Shown here piece by piece: positions 1 to 7,849 of a stretch of 64,000 nt of DNA. Where the stretch lies: positions 107,868 through 171,867 of the forward strand of contig NZ_JAXHMV010000010.1 of NCBI RefSeq assembly GCF_034521165.1, written 5' to 3'. This stretch comes from Thiohalophilus sp. (lineage in GTDB: Bacteria; Pseudomonadota; Gammaproteobacteria; UBA6429; Thiohalophilaceae). Made by a program: the position numbers and the translations under genes. Numbering within the stretch: position 1 is the first letter of the stretch; each line of letters starts with the position of its first letter. The notes under the pieces are model-generated. The model was not told where the DNA came from. It searched no databases and saw nothing but the letters and a program-made list of their open reading frames with translations.

Positions 1-87
1 GCTGACAGTGCGCTCCACGCCCTTGGCCTCGCAGCGGGCGCTGTAGCCGTCGATCTCGACAATCTGCATGGGAATGCCAAGACACAT
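1..87 (-). CDS. hypC: HypC hydrogenase maturation chaperone (partial, N-terminus)
   Basis: The first 29 codons of HypC/HupF; the rest runs off the left edge. The N-terminus reads MCLGIPMQIVEIDG, with the obligatory Cys2 that in this family binds the HypD-bound Fe(CN)2CO precursor and then the large-subunit precursor. It follows the small HupE-like gene, whose stop codon lies 3 nt upstream of this ATG, so it is the distal part of the hydrogenase operon. hypA, hypB and hypD are not in the window and may lie beyond the left edge (inference). Confidence 0.9.
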   Translation of the reverse strand, partial: MCLGIPMQIVEIDGYSARCEAKGVERTVS

Positions 88-90
88 GAG

Positions 91-327
91 TTATTCGCCC
101 TTTGCCCGTTGTGATTTTCTGAAGGCGGTCAACTTGTGTTTGGTATACAGCCCAACGGCCAGCCCTGCCAGTAGCATCAGCAGGTGATCGGGCTGGGTCA
201 GAAGATGCCATATTCCGTCGACCAGTCCCTGGTGATGTTCACGGGAAGGGTGCGCGACAGCAGTCCCGCTTAACAACAGTGCTGAAGCGAAAAAAAATCC
301 CTGTTTGATTCTATGCTGCATGATCAA
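91..327 (-). CDS. small HupE/UreJ-like membrane protein
   Basis: A 78-aa protein with an N-terminal hydrophobic signal segment (about residues 10-25, ending in an AVA-H cleavage-like site), then a histidine-containing stretch and one more membrane segment, LTQPDHLLMLLAGLAVGLY. The motif resembles the first part of HupE/UreJ nickel-permease-like proteins (HP..GxDHLLxMLAVGLW), but full HupE proteins are about 190-200 aa, so this is only the N-terminal third. It lies between hynL and hypC in one operon. It may be a truncated HupE or a short dedicated protein. A second in-frame ATG at 321 is an equally plausible start. A role in nickel supply is inference. Confidence 0.6.
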   Translation of the reverse strand: MIMQHRIKQGFFFASALLLSGTAVAHPSREHHQGLVDGIWHLLTQPDHLLMLLAGLAVGLYTKHKLTAFRKSQRAKGE

Positions 328-339
328 TGCCTCCTTAAT

Positions 340-2109
340 TCAGACCACTTTGACGTTCATCAGCTCTTCACCCTCAGTATCGGTCACATGCACCGCGCAG
401 GCAATACAGGGATCGAAACTGTGGATGGTGCGCAGGATTTCGATCGGTTGTTCGGGATCGTGCAGTTTGTGACCCTGCAGGGCCGCCTCGTAAGGCCCGG
501 CCTGACCCTCGGCATCGCGGGGACCGGCGTTCCAGGTGCTGGGAACCACGGCCTGGTAGTTGTCGATCTTGCCGTCCTTGATGACGATCCAGTGGGCCAG
601 GGCGCCACGCGGGGCTTCGGTATAGCCAACGCCACGGGCTTCTTTGGGCCAGGTCGAAGGATCCCAGAGCTTTTCGTTATGGGTTTTGACATCGCCGTTA
701 CGGATATTATTCACCAGCTGGTCGTACCAGCCCATCATCCCGTCGGCGAAGATCTTGGTTTCCAGGGTGCGGGCGGCGGTGCGTCCCAGGGTGGAATACA
801 TGGCCTCCAGCGGCAGATCGAGCTGGCGCAGGGCTTTGCTGGCCAGCTCTTTAGTCTGCTCGTGTCCCTTGGCGTAGAGTAGCAGCACCCGGGCCAGCGG
901 GCCGACTTCCATGGCGTGACCGTTCCAGCGCGGGGATTTCATCCAGGAGTAGGACTGATCGACGTTGAGATGTTGATAGGGCGGTTGTGGGCCGTCGTAG
1001 TTTAATTCGGTCTCGCCGTCATAGGGATGCAGCCCCTGATCCTTGCCGCCGCTGTAGTTGTACCAGGAGTGCGAGATATATTCCTTGATCTGTTTTTCAT
1101 CGTTGAGATCCACGTCATACACGGTGGAGAGATCCCGGTTGAGGATCGCCCCGCGCGGAACCAGAAAAGAATCGACGCTACTCATGCCGTCGGTGGGGAA
1201 GTCGCCGTAACTCATGAAGTTACCAACCCCTTCGCCCTGTTTGGCCCAGTCTTTGTAAAAGCTGGCAATGGCCAGTGTGTCGGGCAGATAGACCTGATCG
1301 ACGAAGCGCTGCATCTCTTCGATGATATCCTTGATCTTGGACAGCCCGTTCTGGTTCAGGGCGGTGGCGCCCACACCGCCGCGGTAGCGCGGACCTTTGC
1401 CTTTGCCCTGATGGCCCGGGTCGATGCTGATGGCCGATGGTGCTCCGCCGACCAGGAAGTTGGGATGGGGGTTCTTGCCGCCGAGGATGGTATGCAGTTG
1501 CACGACGTTACGCTGCCAGGCCAGGGCCTCGAGATAGTGCGATACTGCCATCAGGTTGGCTTCGGGGGGCAACTTGTAGGCCGGGTGACCCCAGTAGCCG
1601 TTGGCAAAGATCCCCAGCTGGCCACTTTCGACAAATTCCTTGAGACGTTTTTTCGTATCAGCAAAATACCCGGGCGAGCTTTTCGGGTTCGCCGGGCTGA
1701 CTTTTTGTGCCAGTTGCGAGGTGGCCCTGGGGTCGGCATCCAGGGCGGAGACCACATCGACCCAGTCCAGGGCATGCAGGTGATAAAAATGCATGACATG
1801 GTCATGCACATACTGCGCGGCGATCATCAGATTGCGAATCAGCTGGGCGTTGGGCGGAATCTCATAGTTCAACGCGTCTTCCACCGCGCGGACCGAGGCG
1901 ATGCCGTGCACCAGGGTACAGACACCGCAAATACGCTGGGCAAAAGCCCAGGCATCGCGCGGGTCCCGGCCGCGTAAAATAATCTCGATACCCCGCACCA
2001 TGGTGCCGGAGGAATACGCCTCGGTAATGGTGTCGCCATTGGTTTGCGCCTCGATACGCAGATGGCCTTCGATACGGGTGATCGGATCAACAACAACGCG
2101 TTCACTCAT
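340..2109 (-). CDS. hynL: [NiFe] hydrogenase large subunit (Isp-type, group 1)
   Basis: A 589-aa catalytic subunit carrying the NiFe(CN)2CO site for H2 oxidation. The L1 motif RICGVC gives Cys61 and Cys64, and the C-terminal L2 motif DPCIACAVH gives Cys568 and Cys571, the four nickel ligands. After His574 a 15-residue tail remains, which the maturation protease encoded upstream in this operon should remove. The start overlaps the isp2 stop by 4 nt (ATGA), so the two are translationally coupled. The order hynS-isp1-isp2-hynL matches the Isp hydrogenase of purple sulfur bacteria (established for Thiocapsa). The protein has no export signal of its own and would be co-exported with the Tat-signal-bearing small subunit. 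HynL is used by analogy; HydB would be an equivalent name. Confidence 0.96.
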   Translation of the reverse strand: MSERVVVDPITRIEGHLRIEAQTNGDTITEAYSSGTMVRGIEIILRGRDPRDAWAFAQRICGVCTLVHGIASVRAVEDALNYEIPPNAQLIRNLMIAAQYVHDHVMHFYHLHALDWVDVVSALDADPRATSQLAQKVSPANPKSSPGYFADTKKRLKEFVESGQLGIFANGYWGHPAYKLPPEANLMAVSHYLEALAWQRNVVQLHTILGGKNPHPNFLVGGAPSAISIDPGHQGKGKGPRYRGGVGATALNQNGLSKIKDIIEEMQRFVDQVYLPDTLAIASFYKDWAKQGEGVGNFMSYGDFPTDGMSSVDSFLVPRGAILNRDLSTVYDVDLNDEKQIKEYISHSWYNYSGGKDQGLHPYDGETELNYDGPQPPYQHLNVDQSYSWMKSPRWNGHAMEVGPLARVLLLYAKGHEQTKELASKALRQLDLPLEAMYSTLGRTAARTLETKIFADGMMGWYDQLVNNIRNGDVKTHNEKLWDPSTWPKEARGVGYTEAPRGALAHWIVIKDGKIDNYQAVVPSTWNAGPRDAEGQAGPYEAALQGHKLHDPEQPIEILRTIHSFDPCIACAVHVTDTEGEELMNVKVV

Positions 2110-3395
2110 GAGTCATCTCCTGCTGCCCTGGGGGACGAGGTGACGAGGTATTCAGCCAGCCATTCGCTGAGTCCGACCACTTCGATCTCGTCCATATTGT
2201 TATCTTCGAGTCCTTCTTCGAGCATGTTGCGACAGTTGGAACAGGCGGTGACGATACGCTCCACGCCGATTTCTTCCAGTTGTTCTCGCTTCTTGCTGAA
2301 TACCTTGCGACGCAACGGCTCGGCGCGTTCATTGGCACTCACGCCACCGCCGCCGCCACAACACCAGCCCATCAGGCTGTGTTCGGTCATTTCCACAAAA
2401 TCGGTGGCGACCATGTTCATCAAATTGCGAGGCTGTTCCATGACGCCGCCGCGACGTACCATCTGACAGGGATCGTGGAAGGTCTGGCGAGTCTCATCCT
2501 TGCCCTCAAGCTTGAGTTTACCCTGGGTCCGTAATTGATCCAGCAGTTCAATGATGTGGACGACCTCGAAGGGATAGGGTTTGCCGATCAGATTGGGACC
2601 TTCCCAGCGCAGGGCAGTATAGGCGTGTCCGCACTCGGGACTGATGACGTATTTGACCTTGAGTTTCTGTGCGCCATCGACGATGCGCTGGATCAGTTCG
2701 GCCGCGATATCCGATGAGCCGATTTGAATGCCGCTGTTGGTGCCCTCGAAGGCCTCGGAGCTCAGGGTCCAGGAGACCCCGGCCTCGTGAAAGATACGCG
2801 TGACTGCCGGGATGATTTCATTGAACTGGGCGATCTCGGCGGATGACAGTAACATCAGGTAATCGACGCCCTGCTTGTCCAGCGGCACTTCCATGCCAGC
2901 CTCTTTTTCCGCGTGTTTGATCTGGGCTTCCAGGGTCTTCAGGGTGACTCCCATCGGGCTGCCGATCTCGATCGCCCGTTTGCTGGCTTGTTGCAGGCCT
3001 TCCGGCGCGTGGCCGGAGGCCGCCATGGCCTCGCGCATTTTGCGCACCATGGTGACGATGTCGTTACCGACCGGACAATACAGGGAGCAGCGGCCGCACA
3101 GGGTGCAACTGTCATAAACCAGCGTCTCCCATTTGGTCAGATCATTCTCGGTGATATTGCGACTGAGACCGAGCCATTTTTTAATGCGTCCCGCAAACGT
3201 GTATTCCCGCTCCCAGACCCGTTTCATCAAATCGAGTTTGTGGATAGGGGTGTATTGCGGATCGCCGGTTTCCGTATAAAACAGACAAGCATCGGCGCAA
3301 ATGCCGCAATGAACGCAACTGGAGAAGTACGACGCAATGGGTGCATCGATCTGTTCTTTCATGGCATTGACTGCCCGGTCGACGGATTCGCTCAT
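2106..3395 (-). CDS. isp2: Isp2, HdrD-like iron-sulfur protein of the hydrogenase
   Basis: A 429-aa protein resembling the HdrD/GlpC-type subunit of heterodisulfide reductases. The N-terminal half has two 4Fe-4S clusters of ferredoxin type: CVHCGICADAC (Cys27, 30, 33, 37) and CTLCGRCSLYC near residue 95. The C-terminal half has cysteine-rich CCG-type domains, with WCCGGGGGV and CSNC near the C-terminus. In Isp hydrogenases this subunit and Isp1 are thought to pass electrons from the hydrogenase to cytoplasmic or quinone acceptors (family knowledge). It overlaps isp1 by 4 nt upstream and hynL by 4 nt downstream. Confidence 0.93.
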   Translation of the reverse strand: MSESVDRAVNAMKEQIDAPIASYFSSCVHCGICADACLFYTETGDPQYTPIHKLDLMKRVWEREYTFAGRIKKWLGLSRNITENDLTKWETLVYDSCTLCGRCSLYCPVGNDIVTMVRKMREAMAASGHAPEGLQQASKRAIEIGSPMGVTLKTLEAQIKHAEKEAGMEVPLDKQGVDYLMLLSSAEIAQFNEIIPAVTRIFHEAGVSWTLSSEAFEGTNSGIQIGSSDIAAELIQRIVDGAQKLKVKYVISPECGHAYTALRWEGPNLIGKPYPFEVVHIIELLDQLRTQGKLKLEGKDETRQTFHDPCQMVRRGGVMEQPRNLMNMVATDFVEMTEHSLMGWCCGGGGGVSANERAEPLRRKVFSKKREQLEEIGVERIVTACSNCRNMLEEGLEDNNMDEIEVVGLSEWLAEYLVTSSPRAAGDDS

Positions 3396-4039
3396 ACTCG
3401 AACTCCTTTACGCCCGGCATTGGCGCCGTTATACCAGCGGGAAAACAGGAAGGTAATGGCGTGACTCAGTTTGGTAAAGGGGAACACGACCAGCAACAGA
3501 TTCACACTCATGATATGCAGTGCGAGTACCAGTGTGTAATCCGGCCCAACATTATGAAAGGCCATATAACCGGTTGCGACCGGGAGAAATGTCACCAGCC
3601 AGGAAAAATAGTCGCCCACGGTCGATAACATGCGGCGCACCGGATCGGTAAAACGCAGAGACAGGGAGAAAACCAGTGCGGCCATGGTGACGATGGTAAT
3701 AATATCAATCAGCGACGTCGGCAGTGCCGGCCAGGCGATATTGAAGCCTTGCTTGAACAGCTGGATATGCGGTGCATAGAACAACAGCACCACGATAAAA
3801 CCGATGTGCCACAGGTATCCCGACAGGTGTTGTTTCCAGGTGCCGCTGACCGGCAGACTACGGCTGAAAATAGTGCGCAGACCGGGCCCCATCTGGCCGG
3901 CCCGTGCCCTGGTAAGATCGGTTTTTCTGCCCAGCAGCAAGATTTCCAGTACCCGGATAAGCATGCCGATGATGAAAATCACCAGTGCCGCCTGTAAGGC
4001 CGGGCCACGTGCCCAGGTAAGAAGTTCCAGGGAGCTCAT
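3392..4039 (-). CDS. isp1: Isp1, NarI-like b-type cytochrome of the hydrogenase
   Basis: A 215-aa integral membrane protein with about five hydrophobic helices, around residues 15-35, 73-92, 108-130, 140-160 and 170-200. Histidines inside or next to the helices (HLSGYLWHIGF, ALHIMSVNLL and LSHAITF) fit b-heme ligation as in the NarI/HdrE-like family. It lies 2 nt after hynS and overlaps isp2 by 4 nt. The inferred role is to connect the periplasmic dimer to the membrane pool and to Isp2. The ATG start follows directly on the hynS stop. Confidence 0.9.
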   Translation of the reverse strand: MSSLELLTWARGPALQAALVIFIIGMLIRVLEILLLGRKTDLTRARAGQMGPGLRTIFSRSLPVSGTWKQHLSGYLWHIGFIVVLLFYAPHIQLFKQGFNIAWPALPTSLIDIITIVTMAALVFSLSLRFTDPVRRMLSTVGDYFSWLVTFLPVATGYMAFHNVGPDYTLVLALHIMSVNLLLVVFPFTKLSHAITFLFSRWYNGANAGRKGVRV

Positions 4040-4041
4040 GA

Positions 4042-5136
4042 TTATGAGTCCTCCATATCTTTGGTGGTGACCGTATAGTGTTTGTCTTTGGCCCTGGACT
4101 GTTTGTACTTGTTATACAGTCCGACGCCGGCACCGGCCGCGGCACCGGCAATAATGGCGCCGGTGGCCGCGCGACTCAGATCCTCGGGCGATGAGGAGAT
4201 GGCCTGGTAGAAACTGCCGGCATCCCAGAAATTAGGTTCCGAGCAACCGATACAGCCGTGACCCGACTCGATGGGAAAGCTGACGCCGTTGTTCCATTTG
4301 GCCGTGGCGCAGGCGTTGTGGGTTGTTGGTCCCTTGCAGCCCAGTTCATACAGACACCAGCCGTTGCGAGCGCCTTCGTCGTCGAAGGTCTTGGCAAACT
4401 TGCCCTGGTCGTAAAAGGGGCGGCGATAGCAGCGATCGTGAATCGTATCGCCGAAAAAGGAGAGCGGGCGGTTGAGATTGTCGAGTTCCGGCAAGCTGCC
4501 GAAGGTCAGATAATGAGAAAGGACGCCGGTAATGACGATCGGAATCGGGGGACAGCCCGGGACATTGACAATCGGCTTGTCGTGGATCAGGTCCATGACG
4601 GAGCGAGCTCCGGTCGGATTGGGATTGGCATAGGGGATCCCGCCAAAGGCGGCACAGGTGCCGACGGAGATGATGGCGGCAGCGTCTTTCGCCGTCTCTT
4701 CGAGCATTTGTAAATTACTGATACCGGCAATCGTCGAGTAGCCACCGCCAGCTCCGGTGGGAATGGAACCATCGACCACCAGCAGATATTCGCCCTTGTT
4801 GTCGTGCATGGCCTGTTCCCGGGCCTCCTCGGCAGCGGTTCCCGAAGCGGCTTGCAACGTATGGTGATAATCAAGCGAGATCGCGCTGAGAATCAGGCTT
4901 TCGACAGACGGGTTGTGGGATCGGGTCAGTGATTCGGTACAGCCGGTGCACTCCTGGAAGGAGAGCCAGATCACCGAGGGGCGTCGGGCTTTGCCCAGGG
5001 CATCGGCAATGGCACCGGCCATGCCGGGTGATAAAGCCAGCATCGAGGCGGTGGCGGCACAAAACTTGAGGAATCCACGTCGACTGATGCCCTGGCCCTG
5101 TAGGTGTTCGGCAAGTGTTTCATCCTGCTTCATCAC
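4042..5136 (-). CDS. hynS: [NiFe] hydrogenase small subunit, Tat-exported
   Basis: A 364-aa small subunit holding the three Fe-S clusters. It has a twin-arginine signal SRRGFLKF (Arg19-Arg20) followed by a hydrophobic stretch, so the folded dimer should face the periplasm. The proximal-cluster motif QECTGCTES has Cys63 and Cys66; GTCAAFGG, NVPGCPPIP, CYRRPFYD, WCLYELGCKGP and CIGCSEPNFW supply the other cluster ligands. A C-terminal glycine/alanine-rich helix (AATGAIIAGAAAGAG) is the usual membrane anchor. It is followed at 2 nt by isp1. Recent hydrogenase classification would place this arrangement in group 1e (inference from gene order). Confidence 0.95.
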   Translation of the reverse strand: MMKQDETLAEHLQGQGISRRGFLKFCAATASMLALSPGMAGAIADALGKARRPSVIWLSFQECTGCTESLTRSHNPSVESLILSAISLDYHHTLQAASGTAAEEAREQAMHDNKGEYLLVVDGSIPTGAGGGYSTIAGISNLQMLEETAKDAAAIISVGTCAAFGGIPYANPNPTGARSVMDLIHDKPIVNVPGCPPIPIVITGVLSHYLTFGSLPELDNLNRPLSFFGDTIHDRCYRRPFYDQGKFAKTFDDEGARNGWCLYELGCKGPTTHNACATAKWNNGVSFPIESGHGCIGCSEPNFWDAGSFYQAISSSPEDLSRAATGAIIAGAAAGAGVGLYNKYKQSRAKDKHYTVTTKDMEDS

Positions 5137-5147
5137 TTTACTCCCCG

Positions 5148-5570
5148 TTAGCTGTTGAGGTTGCGATCGGAACGGTCAATCAGTTGTTGAAGTTGCTGCC
5201 CGGCCTGGTGAAGATCCTGTTCATCGGTTTTCAATATTTCCGGCAAGGCGGTGATTTCGATAAATTCGGCGATATTTTCGTCTTCATTGTTGAAATGGCT
5301 CACCCACCAGAGACCGGGGATGGCGGTTTCATAAATCTCCGTCGGCCCCATGGCATCGATCGTGACGTGGATTTCACCGTAACCCAGGGTCTCCTTGAGT
5401 TGTTCGTAGTCGCCGGGGAACATGGGCAGGCTGCGCAGATCGACCGAATCAGTCATGCCCTGTTGTACCAGGCACTCGAGCTTGGTCTGCAGTTCAGTGA
5501 GGATGGCCCGCACCTGGCTGGGTGAAGTGGGCGGCTCGATACTGACAGTGATCTCGTCCAGTTTGGTCAT
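5148..5570 (-). CDS. hupH: HupH/HyaF C-terminal-domain hydrogenase assembly protein
   Basis: A 140-aa protein made only of the HupH C-terminal domain. It has the LGYGEIHVTID and ETAIPGLWWVSHFN motifs followed by an acidic FIEITALPEIL segment, typical of the family. Full-length HupH/HyaF proteins are about 280 aa, so this is a short form. The family helps assemble the small-subunit Fe-S clusters. The start overlaps the maturation-protease stop by 4 nt and the end lies 11 nt before hynS, which places it firmly in the operon. Confidence 0.82.
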   Translation of the reverse strand: MTKLDEITVSIEPPTSPSQVRAILTELQTKLECLVQQGMTDSVDLRSLPMFPGDYEQLKETLGYGEIHVTIDAMGPTEIYETAIPGLWWVSHFNNEDENIAEFIEITALPEILKTDEQDLHQAGQQLQQLIDRSDRNLNS

Positions 5571-6040
5571 ACTTGCCAGCTCCGGATCTGTTCAACGACC
5601 TGCTCGCAGGCGAGCGGAATGGCGGCGGAGACGGCGTCGGTGGGCGATTCGCCCCAGTCCAGTTTTTGTGGCTGGATGCCGATCAGGGCACGCCGGTTCG
5701 GGAAGCTGCCACTGAGTCGGCTGATGTGCATCAGATCCAGTAAACCTACTTCGTGGACACTGCGTTTGTTGCCCTTGCCCAGAAATTGATCCATCTCGTC
5801 ATTAACAAAGGCTTTCACTGTGCCCGGGTCGGCATGCAGCTGGGCCGCATCGATGACAATCAGGTTGTCGGCTTCCTCGATATCCGTTGCCAGGGTAAAA
5901 CTCAGGGTACCACCGTCAATCAGCCGGGTATCGGGCAGCTCGGGATAATGGTCCTGAAGATAATGAATGGCATGTACGCCGACGCCTTCATCGCTGAGCA
6001 AAGTATTTCCGATGCCGAGAATCAGTGTCTGCATACGCAA
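5567..6040 (-). CDS. hupD: [NiFe] hydrogenase maturation endopeptidase
   Basis: A 157-aa HyaD/HybD/HupD-type protease that trims the C-terminal tail of the large subunit after nickel insertion. The N-terminus has ILGIGNTLLSDEGVGV. The three residues matching the nickel ligands of HybD are Glu18, Asp64 (VIDAA) and His96 (SVHEVGL). The cognate substrate would be the 15-residue tail of hynL in the same operon. It lies 1 nt after the cytochrome gene stop and overlaps the hupH start by 4 nt. An alternative start is the second Met at codon 3. Confidence 0.93.
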   Translation of the reverse strand: MRMQTLILGIGNTLLSDEGVGVHAIHYLQDHYPELPDTRLIDGGTLSFTLATDIEEADNLIVIDAAQLHADPGTVKAFVNDEMDQFLGKGNKRSVHEVGLLDLMHISRLSGSFPNRRALIGIQPQKLDWGESPTDAVSAAIPLACEQVVEQIRSWQV

Positions 6041-6041
6041 T

Positions 6042-6311
6042 TCAAGATTTTTGTTGTTTTATGTATTCGACGATCACACGGACAGTGGCTTCATCGAGAT
6101 TGAAACGGTGCTGGCGTATCGTTTTGCCATTCAGCAGTTCTGCGATCTGTTCCGGTGCGCTCTTGATTCGGCTGGCCGACCGGTGGCATTGCGCGCAGTG
6201 TTGCTGAAACAAACCGGCACCGTCACTGGCATGGACGGAACCGTTGATGGTGAAAAAGCCGACCCCGAATACAATGCCTGAGAAAAACGACAGGGCTTTA
6301 TTATTATTCAT
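6042..6311 (-). CDS. small periplasmic monoheme cytochrome c
   Basis: An 89-aa protein that starts the hydrogenase operon. A signal peptide (about residues 1-28) ends at SVHA-S, followed by a single heme-binding motif CAQCH (Cys39, Cys42, His43). The rest has the short helical pattern of class I cytochromes. The mature part has no methionine, so the usual sixth ligand is absent; the histidine in RQHRFNLDE could serve instead. The inferred role is a periplasmic electron partner for the hydrogenase. It is the first gene after the intergenic region, and the protease gene starts 1 nt after its stop. Confidence 0.82.
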   Translation of the reverse strand: MNNNKALSFFSGIVFGVGFFTINGSVHASDGAGLFQQHCAQCHRSASRIKSAPEQIAELLNGKTIRQHRFNLDEATVRVIVEYIKQQKS

Positions 6312-6470
6312 CCAGCCATCCTGTTTTTACGTTTCCGGTTGTACGTTTCGGTTATGACAATCTTATGACCGAAAACATCTTCACAAAGATTAGCAGGCAT
6401 AGCGAGTTTGGCAAACCGAATAATGATCCTTACATAGACATACTGGTAATACTGGTTTGATGGGGACAAC

Positions 6471-6486
6471 TGTGATCATGATCAGC
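6471..6486. promoter_or_regulatory. Crp/Fnr-type palindromic operator candidate upstream of the hydrogenase operon
   Basis: The sequence TGTGATCATGATCAGC contains the perfect 12-bp palindrome TGATCATGATCA (6473-6484). It matches the CRP consensus TGTGA-N6-TCACA at 8 of 10 positions and the FNR core TTGAT-N4-ATCAA at 8 of 10. It sits about 165 nt upstream of the first hydrogenase-operon gene. The rest of 6312-6527 holds an interrupted inverted repeat TTCGGT...ACCGAA near 6345-6375 and no gene that I can see. No promoter boxes stand out. Confidence 0.4.
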
Positions 6487-6527
6487 ATAAAATGGGTGAT
6501 ATTCACTGTTCGCAGGGGAGGTGACTC

Positions 6528-6687
6528 AAATAACTGTTCCAATTTCGTGCACACCTTGCACTCTGGCTAATCTTGTAGCTCACGCTGGCGTTAGCCTGCG
6601 TGACAACCCTCCGATATCGAGAGTGTCAGGTAACGCTGCGCGCAACCTGACCTGCGCTTCTGAGTACCTTATTAGGAACAGTTACTT
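6528..6687. repeat. 160-bp MITE-like element, copy 1
   Basis: An element bounded by terminal inverted repeats: AAATAACTGTTCC (6528-6540) and GGAACAGTTACTT (6675-6687), 12 of 13 positions complementary. Inside are two hairpins: TCACGC-T-GGC-GTTA-GCC-T-GCGTGA (6580-6603) and GTCAGGT...ACCTGAC (6625-6651). A diverged second copy (roughly 75-80% identical by eye) lies at 38811-38973, where both hairpins and the ends are kept. There is no ORF inside. The right end overlaps the hypE stop codon. The combination suggests a non-autonomous mobile element or structured intergenic repeat. Confidence 0.7.
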
Positions 6688-7705
6688 AGCAGATCCGCGG
6701 CAGGGGATCGTCTTCCAGTTCTTCCAGCGCCCGTTCGCCTCCCAGTTCGGTCTCCAGCACCACGCAAGGGTCATCACGATTAATCTGGCCGATGATGGCG
6801 GCGTCCTCGCCCGCGGGAAGTTGCTGCCAAGCATCCAGTAAAGCCTGAGCCTGTTCGGTGGCGATAACGGCCACGATGCGCCCTTCACAGGCCAGATAAT
6901 AGGGATCGTAGCCGAGCATCTCGCAGACGGATCGGACCGGTTCGCGGACCGGAATGCAGGACTCCTGGATCCGTACCCCCAGTCCCGTGGCGCGCTGGAT
7001 CTCGTGCAGTACCGTCGCCAGCCCGCCACGGGTGGGATCGCGCATATAACGCAGGCCACCCAGTTCGGTGGCGGCCTGCGCCAGGGGCAGGACACTGGCC
7101 GCATCGGAACGGACCTCGCCGCGCAGGCCGAATTGTTCGCGGGCCAGCATCACGGCAATCCCGTGGTCCCCAACCGGTCCGCTGACGAGGATCGTGTCTT
7201 CCGACTGGATACGGGACATACCCAGTTGTAACGAACGCGTTCGCAGACCGACGCCGGTGGTGGCAAAATAGACGCCGCTGCCTTCGCCGCGCGGTACCAC
7301 CTTGGTATCGCCGCAGGCAATGCGCACGTCGGCGTCACGGGCGGCGCCGGCCAGGCTGTTGAGCAGGCGTTGCAATAACGCCACCTCAAGCCCTTCTTCG
7401 ATAAACAGGTTCAGGGTCAGGTAATGGGGAATCGCGCCGCTGACCGCCAGATCGTTGATCGTACCGTGTACCGCCAGCGACCCGATATCACCGCCCGGGA
7501 ATTCCAGCGGCTTGACCGTAAAGCCGTCGGTGGTGATGAGTAATTCGGCATTGTCACATGCCATGTCGATACCGGCCGCATCATTTTCAAAATCCAGCAG
7601 CCGATCGCCGAGGCAGCCGGCAATCAATTCTTCGATCAACTCGCGCATCAGCCGGCCGCCATTGCCGTGGGCGAGGGAGATGTGCGTGTCAGTCAGCATG
7701 GCCAT
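6686..7705 (-). CDS. hypE: HypE, carbamoyl/thiocyanate dehydratase for hydrogenase CN ligands
   Basis: A 339-aa AIRS/PurM-like ATP-dependent enzyme that dehydrates the carbamoyl group carried on its own C-terminal cysteine to give the cyanide ligand. The protein ends in the diagnostic PRIC, so the essential terminal Cys339 is present. The N-terminal HGNGGRLM and later DPTRGGLATVLHE motifs are typical. It lies downstream of hypF in the same orientation, with a 144-nt spacer containing an inverted repeat. The TAA stop lies inside the right end of the MITE-like element, which leaves the PRIC end intact. Confidence 0.95.
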   Translation of the reverse strand: MAMLTDTHISLAHGNGGRLMRELIEELIAGCLGDRLLDFENDAAGIDMACDNAELLITTDGFTVKPLEFPGGDIGSLAVHGTINDLAVSGAIPHYLTLNLFIEEGLEVALLQRLLNSLAGAARDADVRIACGDTKVVPRGEGSGVYFATTGVGLRTRSLQLGMSRIQSEDTILVSGPVGDHGIAVMLAREQFGLRGEVRSDAASVLPLAQAATELGGLRYMRDPTRGGLATVLHEIQRATGLGVRIQESCIPVREPVRSVCEMLGYDPYYLACEGRIVAVIATEQAQALLDAWQQLPAGEDAAIIGQINRDDPCVVLETELGGERALEELEDDPLPRIC

Positions 7706-7717
7706 GTTTGTTTTTTT

Positions 7718-7832
7718 ACCGCAGAGACGAAAATATAATTTTGAATTTTGAATGTTGAGTTAAATCTGGATACAGGGGTTCAATTCAAAATTCAGCATTC
7801 AAAACTCAAAATTACCTTGCCGCCTCTGCGGT
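7718..7832. repeat. long inverted repeat between hypF and hypE
   Basis: Outer arms ACCGCAGAG (7718-7726) and CTCTGCGGT (7824-7832) enclose AT-rich inner arms. The left arm contains TTTTGAATTTTGAATGTTGA and the right arm is close to its reverse complement (about 7783-7813). The whole spacer could fold into one long hairpin. It belongs with the other mirror-image intergenic repeats at 31.4, 38.7-39.05 and 42.2 kb. Its function is unknown; it may be a mobile palindromic unit or an mRNA-stability element between the two genes. Confidence 0.6.
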
Positions 7833-7849
7833 GAAATCGTTTTTGAACT

